This document shows, piece by piece, positions 42,576 through 57,726 of a DNA stretch of 64,000 nucleotides. The translations under genes and the position numbers were made by a program. This DNA is from Sapria himalayana (lineage: Eukaryota > Streptophyta > Magnoliopsida > Malpighiales > Rafflesiaceae). The DNA lies in the NCBI GenBank assembly GCA_029783825.1, contig JAREIK010011498.1, positions 186,001-250,000 on the forward strand. The letters run 5' to 3'. Positions within the stretch are counted from its first letter, which is position 1. Every line of letters starts with the position of its first letter. Under the pieces are notes generated by a model. It was not told the DNA's origin and made no database searches. It saw nothing but the letters and a program-made list of their open reading frames with translations.

Positions 42576-45500
42576 AAAAATAATAAAAATAAATATTTTG
42601 TTATTTTAATTTTTAAATAAAATGTATAAACCACTAAATGAATACACAGTTAAATTAGTAAATTCTTAAAGCCCGTAATGCCTAAATACATAAACCATTA
42701 CACAGCTATATACTACTTAATAATTAAGAAATCTAATTTTTATTTCTATTTATTATAATTTTAAATATTCATTTTAATAATTTATTAGTTTATTTTTATA
42801 TAAATTTTTATTACAAAATAAATTATGACTGTGACAAATATAATTTAAATAATTTATTTTTTAAAAAAAAATATATACGCTTATAAAAGAAGTAAAAATT
42901 TAAAAATTAAAAATTATTATCCAATAATATTTTTTAGTGTAATTTTGAATCAATTTGGGTTTTGTAAATATTTTTTAATTAATATTAATATTATTATTAA
43001 TAATGTATTAATTTAATTTTTGATCATTATTATAATATCTATCAATAAAATTGTTTATATTGAATTTATATGATATATAATTATTTAAATTATTATAACT
43101 AAATATTGTATTCACATTTCAAAAAATTTTAAATATTATTATATTTTCAAAGGTACCTATGAAAATGAGAAAAAATTACAAATTTTTTTTTGTTATTTTT
43201 TTGTTTAGATAAAACATATAAACAACAAAATGCCTAAAAACATGAATCACTAAACACCTATATGACAAAACCTATAAATACTTAAACTATTAAATTTGTA
43301 TACATTAATAATAAATCAAAAATAATTTATGTAAATTATTTTTAATCAAAAAAAATATAGATAAACTTTTTAAATTAAAATAGTATTACAAATCAAAAAA
43401 TTATTATATAGTAATATATTTTGGTTTTCTTATGAATCATTTTATGTTTTTTAATTATATTTTAATTGATATCTATCTTATTAATGATAGATTATTAATT
43501 TATTTTTTGATCATTATAAGAATATTAATCACTAAAATTGTTTATATTATATATAAATATAATGATTATTATAACTAAATATTGAATTCGCTTTTGATAA
43601 AAATTTAAAAATTATTATATTTTCAAAGTTTATAACCTTTCAAAATATCAAAAAATAATAAAAATAAATTTTTTGTTATTTTATTTTTTAAATAAAATCT
43701 ATAAAGCACTAAATGCATACACAATTAAATCTGTATACTTTTAAAACCCATAATACCTAAATACATAAACCATTAAACCACTATATAATACATAATAATT
43801 AATAAATCTAATTTTTATTTTTATTTATTATAATTTTAAATATTCATTTAATTTTTTATTAGTTTATTTTTATAGAAATATTTATTACAAAATAAATTAT
43901 GAGTAAGACAAATATAATAAAAATAATTTATTTTTAATCAAAAAATATATATACGCTCATAAAAGAAGTAAAATTAAAAATTATTTTTCAGTAATATATT
44001 TTACTTTAATTTTGAATCAATTGAGTTTTGTAAATATTTTTTAATGAATATCTATATAATTATTAATAGTTTATTAATTTAATTTTTAATCATTATTATA
44101 ATAACTATCAATAAAATTGTTTATATTGAATTTATATGATGTATGATTCTTAATAATATTATAACTAAATAATGAATTCACATTTCTGAAAATTTTAAGT
44201 CTCAAAACCATTAAACTGATATACATTAATAATAAATCATAAATCTCATTTTAATTTTTATTTTAATTATTTGTCAGTTTATTTTTATAGAAATATTAAT
44301 TACAAAATAAATTATTAGTGAGAGAGATATAATTTAAATAATTTATATTTCATCAAAAAAATATAAGCTTATAAAAATATGCACAATTTTAAAAACAAAA
44401 TTGTATTATTTAGTAAAATATTTTTTTTTGATTTTGTATCATTTTAGATTTTGCATTTATATTTTAATTTATATCATTCTTTTTAATAATAGTTTATTAA
44501 TTATTTATTGATCATTATTATAATATCTATTAATAAAATTATTTATATTGTATTTACATTATATATAATTATTAAGATTTTTATAACTAAATATTATATT
44601 AACATTTAAAAAAAATTAAAAATTATTATATTTTAAAAGATTATAACCTTCAAAAATAAAAAAAAATAAAAAATTAAAGCTTTTGTTTTTTCATTCTTTA
44701 AATAAAAACTATAAATCACTAAAGGCATAAACACTTAAATCACTAAACCCCAAAACACTAAATACCTAAACCATAAAAGTGTATATCCTTAATAATAAAT
44801 AATAAATCTCACTTTTATTTGTATTCATTATAATTTTAAATATTCATTTTAATTATTTTTTAGTTTATTTTTATAGAATTATAAATTACAAAATATATTA
44901 TGAGTAAGACAAATATAATTTAAATAATATACTTTTAAGAACCAAAAATATAAACTTATAAAAAGAAGCAAAACAACAAAAACATTATTAATTAGTTATT
45001 GATTTTACTTTGATTTTAAATAAATTTAGGTTTTGCAAATATATTTTAAATAATATCTATCTTATTTATAATAGTTTATTAATTTATTTTTTGATCATTA
45101 ATATAATATCTATCAATATAATTGTTTATATTAAATTTATATGATATATAATTATTATTATTATCATAACTAAATATAGTATTCACATTTAAAAAAATTT
45201 AAAAATTGTTATATTTTCAAAGGTTATAACCTTCAAAAATGAGAAAAAATAACAAAAAATAAATTTTTTGTTATATCACTATTTAAATAAAACATATAAA
45301 CCAATAAATATCTAAACACATAAATCTCTAAACTCCTAAACCCCGAAGCCCCAAAATACTTAAACCTTTAAACACGCAAACCTTAATTCTAATTTAAATC
45401 ATTTATTCAAATATTAATTACAAAAAAAATTATGAGTGATACAAATATAATTTAAATAATATATTTTTCATCAAAAAAAATATAATCTTATAAAATGAGG

Positions 45501-48265
45501 CAAAGACTAAAAAACAAAAATTTTTATTTAGTAATAAATTTACTTTGATTTTTAATCATTTTAGTTTTTGTAATTAAATTTTAATTTATATCTATCATAT
45601 TAATAATAGTTTATTAATTTATTTTTTGATAATTGATATAATATCTCTCAATAAAATTGTTATATTTATTTTATATTATATATTGTTATAATAAATATTA
45701 TTACTAAATATTGTATTCACATTTTTAAAAAATTTTAAAATTATTATATTTTCAAAGGTTAATCTTTGAAAATTTGAAAAAATATCAAAAATAATTTATT
45801 TGTTATTTCATTGTAAAATAAAACCTATAAACAACTAATTTCCTAAACACTTAAATCAATAACTTCTAAATCTCGAAAACCCTAAATAAATAATTTTTTT
45901 AATCAGATATATCCTAAATAATAAACAATAAATCCATTTTTATTTTTTTCATTATAATTTTAAATATTAATTTTAATTATTTATTTGTTTATTTTTATTT
46001 AAATATTAATTAAAAAATAAATTATGAGTTAGACAAATATAATTTATGAAATTATTTTTAATCATAAAAATATAGATAAATTTTTTAAAATAAAAAAAAA
46101 TTACAAAACAAAAAATTATTATATAATAATATAATTTGCTTTGCTTATGAATCATTATTGGTTTTTTAATTATATTTAAATTGATATCTATCTTATTAAT
46201 AATAGATCATTAATTTATTTTTTGATCATTATTAGAATATTTATCAAAAAAATTGTTTATATTGAATTTATATGATATTTAAATATAATGATTATTATAT
46301 CTAAATTTTGAATTCACTTATGAAAAAAATTTTAAAAATATTACATTTTCCAAGGTTATAACCTTTGAAAATGTGAAAAAACAAAAAAAAATAATTTTTT
46401 TTGATATTTAATTATTTAAATAAAATCTATAAACCACTAAATGCCTAAACACTTAAATCAATAACTCCTAAACCTCTAAAACCGTAAATAATAAATAATG
46501 ATCCTTTTATACCGGTAACCCTAAATAATAAATAATAAATCTCATTATTATTTTTTTCATTATAATTTTAAACATTCATTTTAATTGTTTAATAGCTTAT
46601 TTTTATATAAATATTAATTACCAAATATATTATGAGTTAGACAAATATAATTTATATAAATTATTTTTCATTAAAATGAAAAATAATTTATTCTAAAAGA
46701 AAAAAAAATTCAAAACAACAAATTATTATATAGTAATATATTTTGCTTTCTTCTGAAGCATTTCTATATAGTAATATATTTTTCATCTAAATATTATTAT
46801 TTAGTAATATATTTTGATTTGATTTTTAATCTTTGTGTTATGTAAATATATTTTAATTAGAATTTATATTATTAATAATAGTTTATAAATTTAATTTTTG
46901 ATCATTATTATAAAATCTATCATTAAAATTGTTTATATTGAATTTATATGATATATAATTAGTAAGATTAATATAATTATAGATAGTATTCACATTTGAA
47001 AAAATTTTAAAAATTATTTTATTTTTAAAAGTTATAACCATTGAAAATCAGAAAAAATCTAAAAAAAAGTTATATTTTTTTACATAAATAAAAATAAATA
47101 TTCATTTTGATTATTTATTCGTTTATTTTTTATAGAAATATTAATTACAAAATAAATAATGAGTTAGAAAAATATAATTTTAATAATTTTTTTTATAAAA
47201 AAAAATATAAGCTTATAAAAAGAAGTAAAATTTTAAAAACAAAAAAGTATTATTTAGTAATATATTTTACTTTGATTTTGAATCATTATATATAAGTTTT
47301 AAAATTATATTTTAATTGCTATCAATCTTATTAAGAATAGTTTATTAATTTATTATTTGATCAATTTTATAATATGTGACTATAAAATTACTTATATTGA
47401 ATTTCAATGTCTTATAATTATTAAGATTATTATAACTAAATATTATATTTACATTAGAAAAAATTTAAAAATTATTATATTTTCAAAGATTATAACCTTC
47501 AAAAATGATAAAAAATCACAAAATTAATTTTTTTATTATTTTATTATATAAATAAAACTTATAAACCATTAAATGCCTAAACTTTTAAATCTCTAGACTC
47601 CTAAACTACAAAACCCCCTAAATACATAAACCATTAAACCTATATAACCAAAATAATAAATAATAAATCTCATTTTTATTTGTATTTATTATAATTTTAT
47701 ATATTCATTTTTATTATTTTTTAGTTTATTTTTATAGAAATATTAATTATAAAATAAATAATGAGTGAGACATATATAATTTAAAAAATTTATTTTTAAT
47801 CAAAATTAATTAATTATTACTGGATAATAATTTAAAAATTATTATCCTATAAAATATTTTACTTTAATTTTGAATCAAATTGTGTTTTGTAAATATTTTT
47901 TAATTAATATCTATCTTATTATAAATAGTTTATTAATTTAATTTTTGATCATTATTATAATATCTATCAATAAAATTGTTTATATTTATTTTATATGTTA
48001 TAGAATTATTATAACTAAATATCGTATTCAAATTTGAAAAAAATTTTAAATATTATTAAATTTTCAAAGCTTATAACATTTGAAAATGACAAAAAATAAC
48101 AAATTTTTTTTTGTTATTTTATTATTTAAATAAAACCTATAAATCACTAAATGCCTAAAAATATAAATCACTAAACTACTAAATGACAAAACCTAAAAAA
48201 ACTTAAAACATTAAAACAGTATACATTAATAATAAATCATAAATCTCATTTTAATTTTTATTTAG

Positions 48266-48286
48266 TATAATTTTAAAAGTTAGATT
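48266..48286. other. Inversion junction 2 (satellite - to +)
   Basis: The inverted monomer stops after TTTAGTATAATTTTAAAA. From GATTATAACCTTGGAAAAT onward all landmarks are again in + orientation. The join falls at the left side of a palindrome, whose left arm is largely missing (only GATTATAACC remains recognisable). Confidence 0.85.
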
Positions 48287-50442
48287 ATAACCTTGGAAAA
48301 TATAATAATTTAAAATTTTTTAAAAATGTAAATATACTATTTAGTAATAATAATTATTATAACATTATATAATATAAACTAAATATAAACAATTTTATTG
48401 ATAGATATTATATCAATTATCAAAAAATAAATTAATAAACTATTATTAATATGATAGATATAAATTTAAATTTAATTAAAAAAACCAAAATATTTAAAAA
48501 TCAAAGTAAATTTATAACTAAATAATAATTTTTGTTTTTTAGTTTTTGCCTCATTTTATAAGATAATAATATTTATTTTGATAAAAAATAAATTATTTAA
48601 ATTAAATTTTATAACTCATAATTTATTTTGTAATTAATATTTCAATAAATTATTTAAATTATATTTATGGTTTACGTCTTTAAAAGTTTAAGTATTTAGG
48701 GGCTTCTAGGTTTAGGAGTTTAAAGATTTATGTGTTTAGGTATTTAATTGTTTATAAGTTTTATTTAAACAATGATATAACAAAAAATTTATTTTTTGTT
48801 ATTTTTTCTCATTTTTTAAGGTTATAACCTTTTAAAAATAACAATTTTAAATTTTTTTTTAAATGTGAATACTATATTAAGTTTTGATAATATTAATAAT
48901 TATATATCAGATAAATTCAATATAAACAATTATATTGATAGATATTATATTAATGATTAAAAAATAAATTAATAAACTATTATAAATAAGATAGATATAA
49001 TTTAAAATATATTTGCAAAACCTAAATTTATTCAAAATTTAAGTAAAATAAATTACTAAATAATAATGTTTTTGATGTTTTGCTTATTTTTATAAGTTTA
49101 TATTTTTGGTTCTTATAAGTATATTATTTAAATTATATTTGTCTTCCTCATAATATATTTTGTAATTTATAATTCTATAAAAATAAAGTAAAAAATAATT
49201 AAAATGAATATTTAAAAGTATAATGAATACAAATAAAATTGAGATTTATTATTTATTATTTATTATTCAGGATACATAGTTTTAATTGTTTATGTATTTA
49301 GGTGTTTTGGGGTTTAGTGATTTAAGTGTTTATGCCTGTAGTGATTTATAGTTTTTATTTAAAGAATAAAAAAACAAAAAATTTAATTTTTTGTATTTTT
49401 TTAATTTTTGAAGGTTATAACCTTTGAAAATATAATAATTTTTAATTTTTTTTAAATGTGAATATAATATTTAGTTATAAAAATCTTAATAATTATATAT
49501 AATGTAAACTCAATATAAATAATTTTATTAATAGATATTATAATAATGATCAATAAATAATTAATAAACTATTATTAAAAAGAATGATATAAATTAAAAT
49601 ATAAATGCAAAATCTAAAATGATACAAAATCAAAATAAAATATTTTACTAAATAATAAAATTTTGTTTATAAAATTGTGCCTATTTTTATAAGCTTATAT
49701 TTTTTTTGATGAAATATAAATTATTTAAATTATATGTCTCACTAATAATTTATTTTGTAATTAATATTTCTATAAAAATAAACTGATAAAAAATTAAAAT
49801 AAAAATTTAAAATTATACTGAATAAAAATTAAAATGAGATTTATGATTTATTATTAATGTATACCAGTTTAATGATTTTGAGATTTAAAATTTTCTGAAA
49901 TGTGAATACAATATTTAGTTATAATATTATAAATAATCAACATCATATAAATTCAATATAAATAATTTTATTGATAGTTATTATAATAATGATCAAAAAT
50001 TAAAGTAATAAACTATTAATAATAAGATAGATATTAATTAAAAAATATTTACAAAACCCAAATTGATTCAAAATTAAAGTAAAATATATTACTGAATAAT
50101 AATTTTAAATTTTTAAATTTTACTTCTTTTATAAGCGTATATATATTTTTTGATTAAAAATAAATTATTTAAATTATATTTGTCTTACTCATAATTTATT
50201 TTGTAATAAATATTTCTATAAAAATAAACTAATAAATAATTAAATGAATATTTAAAATTATAAGAAATAGAAATAAAAACTATATTTATTAATTATTATG
50301 TATTATTTAGTTGTTTAATGGTTTATGTATTTAGGTATTATGGTGTTTAGGAGTATACTGATTTAATTGTGTATGCATTTAGTGGTTTATACGTTTTATT
50401 TAAAAAATAAAATAACAAAAAAATTATTTTTATTATTTTTTG

Positions 50443-50474
50443 ATATTTTCAGAGGTTATAACCTCTGAAAATAT
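50443..50474. repeat. 32-bp perfect palindrome with paired substitutions
   Basis: Half-site ATATTTTCAGAGGTTA followed by its exact reverse complement. Compared with the usual CAAAGG...CCTTTG it has CAGAGG...CCTCTG, so both arms changed in matching fashion and perfect symmetry is kept. Monomers near 11250 and 15085 have only the left-arm change. Confidence 0.93.
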
Positions 50475-53400
50475 AATAATTTTTAAATTTTTTTCAAAAG
50501 CGAATTCAATATTTAGTTATAATAATCATTATATTTATATATCATATAAATTCAATAAACAATTTAAGAGATTAATATTATAATAATGATCATAAAATAA
50601 ATTAATAATCTATTATTAATAAGATAGATCTCAATTAAAATATAATTACAAAACATAAAATGTTAATAATCAAAGCAAAATATATTACTATATAATAATT
50701 TTTTGTTTTGTAATTTTTTTTTATTTTAAAAAGTTTATCTATATTTTTTTGATTAAAAATAATTTACATAAATTATATTTGACTAACTCATAATTTATTT
50801 TATAATTAATATTTATTTAAAAATAAATAAATAAATAATCAAAAAGATTATCTAAAATTATAATGAAAATAAATGAGATTTATTATTTATTATTTAGGCT
50901 ATACTGGTTTAATTTAAATTATTACTATCTCACTAATAATTTATTTTGTAATTAATATTTCTTTTAAAATAAACTTATAAATAATTAAAATACAAATTTA
51001 AAATTAAACTGAATAAAAATTAAAATGACATTTATGATTTATTATCAATTTATACCAATTATTAGTTTAAGTATTTAGAGGCTTTGTCATATAGGTGTTT
51101 AGTGATTCAAGTTTTTGAGAATTTAGTGGTTTATAGGTTTTATTTAAAGAATAAAATAACTAAAAAAATTTTGTAATTTTTTGTCATTTCATATGTTATA
51201 ACCTTTAAAAATATAATAATATTTAAAATTTTTTGAAATGTGAATACAATATTTAGTTATAATAATTTTTATAATTATATATCATATAAATTAAATATAA
51301 ACAATTTTATTGATAGATATTATAATACTGATCAAAAATTAAATTAATAAACTATTAATAATAAGATTGATATTAATTAAAAAATATTTACAAAACCTAA
51401 ATTGATTCAAAATTAAAGTAAAAAATATTATCGGATAATAATTTTTTATTTTTAAATTTTTACTTCTTTTATAAGCGTAAATATTCTTTTATTAAAAATA
51501 AATTATTTAAATTATATATGTCGCAGTCATAATTTATTTTGTAATAAAAATTTATATAAAAATACACTAATAAATAATTAAAATGAATATTTAAAATTAT
51601 AATAAATTGAAATAAAAATTAGATATCTTAATTATTAAGTAGTATATAGTGGTTTAATAGTTTATGTATTTAGGCATTACGGGCTTTAGGAGTTTACTAA
51701 TTTAACTTTGTATGTATTTAGTGGTTTATAGGTTTTATTTAAAAATTAAAATAACAAAATATTTATTTTTTTTATTTTTTTATATTTTCAAAGGTTATGA
51801 CCTTTGAAAATATAATAATTTTTAAATTTTTTTCAAATATGAATTCAATATTTTGTTATAATAATCATTATATTTATATATCTTATAAAATCAATATAAA
51901 CAATATTATTGATAAATATTTATATAGTGATCAAAAAATAAATTAATAATCTATTATTAATAAGATAGATATCAATTAAAATATAATTATAAAACCAATA
52001 ATGATTCAGAAGCAAAGCAAATTATATTACTATATAATAATTTTTGTTTTTATTTTTTTTCTTTTAATAAGTTTATCTATATTTTTTTGATGAAAAAGAA
52101 TTTATATAAATTATTTTTGTCTAACTTATAATTTATTTTTTAATTAATATTTATTTAAAAATAAACGAATAAATAATTAAAATGAATATTTAAAATTATA
52201 ATTAAAAAATAAGATTTATTCTTTATTATTTAGGGTATACCAGTTTAATTTAAATTATATCAGTCTCACTGATAATTTATTTTGTAATTAATATTTCAAT
52301 AAAAATAAACTAATAAATAATTAAAATAAAAATATAAAATTATATTGAAAAAAAATTAAAATGAGATATATGAATTATTATTAATATATATAAGTTTAAT
52401 ATTTTAAGTATTTAGAGGTTTTGTCATTTAGGACTTTAAAAATTTATGTTTTTAGGCATTTAGTGGTTTATTGGTTTTGTTTATATAATGAAATAACCAA
52501 AAAATTATTTTTGATATTTTTTCACATTTTTAAATGTTATAACATTTGACAATATAATAATTTTAAAATTTTTTAAAACTATGAATACAATATTTAGTAA
52601 TTATAATCATTATAATTATATATAATATAAACTAAATATAAACATTTTATTGATAGATATGATATCAATTATAAAAAAATAAATTAATATGTTATTATTA
52701 TTATGATTGATATATATTAAAATATAATTTGAAAATCTAAAATTATTCAAAATCCAAGTAAAATTTATTACTAAATAATAATTTTTGTATTTTAGTTTTT
52801 GATTCTTTTTATAAGCTTATATATTTATTTTGAAGAAAAATAAATTATTTAAATTATATTTGTATCACTCATAATTTATTTTGTAAATAATATTTTAATA
52901 AATTATTTAAATTATATTTAAGGTTTACGAGTTTAAAGGTTTAAGTATTTAGGGGATTTTGTGTTTAAGAGTTTAGATGGTTAAGTGTTTAGGCATTTAG
53001 TGGTTTATAAGTTTTATTTAAACAATGATATAACAAAAAATTTATTTATATTATTTTTTCTAATTTTTGAAGATTATATCCTTTAAAAATATAATAATTT
53101 TTAAATTTTTTTCATATGTAAATATAATATTTATTTATAATAATCTTCATAATTATAATTCATTTAAATTCAATATAAATAATTATATTGCTAGATATTA
53201 TAATTATGATCAAAAAATAAATTAATAAACTATTATTTATAAAATAGTTATTATTTAAAAAGTATTTGCAAAATCTAAATTTATTCAAATCAAAGTAAAA
53301 TATATTACTAACTAATAATTTTTTTTAATATTTTTCTTGTTTATAACATTATATTTTTGTTATTAAAAATAAATTATTAAAATTATATTTGTCTTACTCA

Positions 53401-53523
53401 TAATTTATTTTGTAATTTATAATTCTATAAAAATAAACTTCTAAATAATTAAAATGAATATTTAAAATTATAATGAATACAAATAAAATTGAGATTTATT
53501 ATTTATTATTCAGGATATCCCGG

Positions 53524-53603
53524 TTTAATGGTTTAAGTATTTAGGTGTTCTGTGGTTTAGAAGTTTAGTGATTTAATTGTTTAGACCTTTAGTGATTTAT
53601 AGT
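53524..53603 (+). repeat. Octamer tract, ten units in perfect register
   Basis: Ten octamers with no indel, from TTTAATGG through TTTAGGTG and TTTAGTGA to TTTATAGT. A clean example of the monomer's 8-bp periodic section. Confidence 0.85.
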
Positions 53604-56105
53604 TTTTTTTAAGAATGAAAAAACAAAAAATTTAATTTTTTTATTTTTTTTAATTTTTGAAGGTTGTAACCTTTGAAAATATAATAATTTTAATTTTTAT
53701 TTAAATGTGAATATAATATTTATTTATAATAATCTTAGTAATTATATCTAAAGTAAACTCAATATAAATAATTTTATTGATAGATATTATAATAATGATC
53801 AATAAATAAATTAATAAACTTGTATTTATAAGAATGATATAAATTTAAATATAATTGTAAAATCTAAAATGATTCTAAATCAAAATAGATATATTATTAA
53901 ATAATAATTTTTTATTTATAAGATAGATATTAATCTTACCAATTATATATCATATAAATTCAATATAAACAATTTTAATGATAACTATTATAATAATGAT
54001 CAAAAATTAAATTAATAAACTATTATTAATAATATAAATATTAATAAAAATATATTTACATACCACAGAATGATTCAAAATCAAATCAAAATATATTACT
54101 AAATAATAATATTGAATTTTTATAATTTTTCTTCTTTTTATAAGCTTATATTTTTTTGATTAAAAATAAATTATTTAAATAATATTTGTCTCTCTCAAAA
54201 TTTATTTTGTAATTAATTTTTCTAAAAAATTAAACTATAAATAATTAAAATTAATATACTAAAATTATAATAAATAGAAATAAAAATTAGATTTGTTATT
54301 TATTAAGTAGTATATAGCTGTTAAAAGGTTTATGTATTTAGGGGTTTCGGTATTTATGAGCTTACTGATTTAAGTAATTAAGCATTTAATGATCTATAGG
54401 TTTTATTTAAAAAATGAAATAACAAAGAATTTATTTATTTTAAATTTTTCACATTTTTAAAGGTTATAACCTTTGAAAATATAATAATTAGTTATAATAA
54501 TCATTATTTTTATATATCATATAAATTCAATATAAACATTTTTTTGATAAATATTCTAATAATGATGAAAAAATAACTTAATAATCTATTATTAATAAGA
54601 TAGATATCAATTTAAATATATTTACAAAACCTAAAATGAATCAGAAGCAAAACAAAATATATTACTATATAAAAATTTTTTGTTTTGAAATTTTTTTTCT
54701 TTTAAAAAGTTTATCTATATTATTTTGATGAAAAATAATTTATATAAATTATATTTGCATAACTCATAATTTATTTTGTAATTAATATTTATATAAAAAT
54801 AAACAAATAAATAATTAAATTTGAATATTTAAAATTAGAATGAAAAAAAATGAGATTTATTCTTTATTATTTAGGATATACCGGTTTAATTTAAATTAGA
54901 TCCGTCTGGCTAATAATTTATTTTGTAATTAATATTTCTATAAAAATAAACTTATAAATAATTAAAATAAAAATTAAAATTATACTGAATAATTAAAATA
55001 ATTTATTTTGGTCCTCTCTCAACTCTAGAATGATTGCTAAATCTCTAACCAAAATACTAGGAGCTTTTACTTTATCTCTACTATGTCTCATCATATTTGA
55101 TGTTGAATCACTGGGCTATCAAAGGTAATTTGACTCATGTCTGCTAAAATACTAAACCAAAGTTGTACCCTTATGTTTTGAAATAGCTAGATGTTGAGGA
55201 TGCTATTTTTATTGATTAATGTAATTTCTTCTAAAATATCTCTCATGCAGACACTCAAAGCAATTTTTTTAAAACATAGTTCACCACTAAAAAAATAATG
55301 ACTTTGCAGCCTATTAGAACAAACTTGCCCCAGCGCGGTTTTAGCATGGCAAGAAGTATGGGCTCTCTTTCAATCAAGAATCAAAAAATTTATTTTATTG
55401 GCATGTCTAAGCCCCTTTTTTATATCCTCATGGATATGTAAAGTATCATTTATTTTTTTTATATTAAATGAGTTATGTATACAAGCTCACAATACCCAAA
55501 AAGGTATAGCTGAATCATATTCAAATGTATGAAAGGTTTTAATCATTGCTCAAAATATTAGTCTTGCATATTGAAACTTGAGGTCACAAATCAAAGGAAA
55601 AAGCCATATTGATGTTTCCAATCCCAAGAATTTTAGCTATAAAAAGTTATAAAGAGTAGTACTCGAGCTTTAACTATTTCTAGGGTCATGACTTTTTCAC
55701 TTGAGGAATGTCCAATGTTACAATCATTCCTAGTGCAATGACTTTGCAATATAAAGATAAAATGCACAAGCTATGGTCATATCCAATACTGTGACCCAGT
55801 ATTATAGTGATTAAATATGCATTCATTATCATTCTTAGTGCCATAACAATAAGTTCATTAGAGAGACACAAGTTATGACATATTCTCATCGATATGATTT
55901 TGTGTTCTAGAGACAAAATATACAATCATGACCATTGCTAATGCTACAATAATCTAAAGCAAGAAAGAGACTGGATCCATAACTGACCTCTTGAGTCATG
56001 ACTTTGTGTTACTTATACAAAAAGATAAATTTGTGACATTCCTAAAAGTTGTGAATTTTAATTTAAATTTAACACTTATCATTTGATTATAAAAGTGCAA
56101 AATAT

Positions 56106-56184
56106 GAGATTTGAGATTTAGGGTTTATGGATTAGTGTTATAGTTTATGGTTTAAGGTTTATGATTTAAAGTTAGGGTTTATGG
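56106..56184 (+). repeat. Degenerate telomere-like heptamers, copy C
   Basis: GGTTTAG-like units (ATTTAGG, GTTTATG, GGTTTAA and relatives) next to a poly(T) run at 56185-56193, matching 5353-5431. Confidence 0.7.
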
Positions 56185-57157
56185 TTTTTTTTTGTTATTT
56201 TTTTTTGGAAAATATACACTTTATTTATCATTTAGGCACACAACTTGCAAGAGACTAAAAAGCGGACTAATTTAGGCCAGCCCACCAAATCCTATGCACC
56301 TTAATGATTTTATGCATAAAATAGATAAAAAAACATAAATACTAATAATTCCAAGAGTACGAATACAACTAAAATCACCTGGCATTCCCTGACTTCAGAA
56401 TTGGCATTAAAACATTATGCGCACTGCGTCCTTTCCATTCAAATTTGTCCAAGCCTTTTGGAGGAATCTGAATGATGAACCATATTAAAACTATGCAAAG
56501 ATAAGATTGTGCATGTGTGTGACATGCAACATCAAGCATTGGCCTATGACATTGCTATACAATGGAATACATGAAAAATTGAATACCCATAAATCCACAA
56601 GTCCATATCTATGGCACTTTGTCAATTCATTCTCACCAATGAATACTTCATTAGAGAACATACAAGATTGTGTGTGTGAGTATGTCATGATCCGTCTCTA
56701 CAAGTAAATGGTGCATACAAAGTCCAAAATACAAATAAGACTACAAACATAAACTACAAGTTTGAATCTTTCGTTCCCGTGTGGCTGGTCTGGAATCCAT
56801 TGCTTACCGGTCATGCTTGGTGATGCTTCGGATTTTGCTGACTCTCTAATTAATCATGGATTACCCGCTACTCCTGTTGGGCGATGGTTGGGTGGCCCTC
56901 TATGCTGCCTGATAGGGCTAGTGGGACCCACTCCTAGCAACTCCTGGGTTTACTCCCGACCACTTTGCTCGGTCTCGTCAGTTGTCTGAATGTAATCATC
57001 CCAACTTGCTAGTGGGTCCCTCTACAAGATGGTGGGCCATACTTCTGGATGCTTCCAGGACTTGCTGGCCCCTCTAAATGCTACACCAAAATGGACAAGA
57101 ATATGTGCACGTGTGTACTGTGGTCCGTTGCTATGTGTGTGTGGTTCAGTAGTATCA
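56185..57157 (-). mobile_element. Candidate retroposed segment, copy C
   Basis: On the minus strand the AATAAA hexamer (TTTATT at 56220-56225 on the + strand) is followed by A-rich sequence interrupted by a TAAC, then the telomere-like tract. The tail is the longest and most degraded of the three copies. No coding region supported. Confidence 0.4.
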
Positions 57158-57726
57158 GGGTTTAGGAGTTTAGTAATTTTAGTATTTAGGTATTTTGTGG
57201 TTTATAGGTTGTATTTAAATAATTAAATAACAAAAAAATTATTTTTATGATTTCTCTCATTTTCAAGGTTATAACCATAGAAAATATTATAATTTTAAAT
57301 TTTTTTTCAAATGTTAATACAATATTTAATTATAATAATCATAAAAATTAAAAATCATGTAAATTCAATATAAATAATTTTATTGATCGATATTATAATA
57401 CTGATCATAAAATAGATTAATAAACTATTATTAATAAGATAAATATTAATTAAAATATATTTACTAAACATAAAATGATTCAAAATCAAGGTAAAATATA
57501 TTACTAAATAATAATTTTTTATTTTTAAATTTTTGATTCTTTTTATAAGCTTATAAATTTTTTTGATGAAAATAAATTAATTAAATTATATTTGTCTCAT
57601 TCATAATTTTATTTTGCAATTAATATTTCTATAAAAATAAACTAATAAATAATTAAAATGAATATTGAAATTATAACGAATACAAATAAAAATGAGATTT
57701 ATGAGTAATTATTTCGGGTATACCAG

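Larger units (their letters stand above)
26820..48280 (-). repeat. AT-rich satellite array, block 5 (inverted, longest block)
   Basis: About 21 kb of uninterrupted inverted monomers with no gene. Subtype landmarks recur. An AAAATGTCTT-type monomer lies at 28464, 38851 and (variant) 47404. A TGCTCTTCTTCTGAATC variant lies at 31957, 36199 and 42338. These show nested duplication on 4-10 kb scales. Chimeric or shortened monomers are visible near 29700-29730, 32570-32700 and 46750-46790. The block ends at inversion junction 2. Confidence 0.93.
48287..54988 (+). repeat. AT-rich satellite array, block 6
   Basis: Monomers in + orientation, gene-free. Shortened units lacking part of the segment before the octamers occur near 48660 and 52915, both with TTATATTTA(A/T)GGTTTACG. 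The block leads through a long-type monomer into insert C, with the same left junction as insert A. Confidence 0.93.
54989..57157 (+). repeat. Non-satellite insert, copy C (~2.17 kb)
   Basis: Same orientation, order and satellite junctions as the insert at 4239-6718. It lacks about 325 bp of that copy (roughly 5885-6215), a different deletion from the one in the inverted copy, so copy A is the most complete. Open frames of 65-75 codons near 56762-57226 are not kept intact in copy A. The telomere-like tract and poly(A)-like end are retained. No gene recognised. Confidence 0.85.

Noticed and set aside
57029..57226. Frame ending copy C (and 24835-25026 in copy B) with a Cys/Gly-rich, protein-like look
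   Set aside because: It runs across the insert end into satellite octamers, starts at a non-ATG codon, and has stops in copy A.
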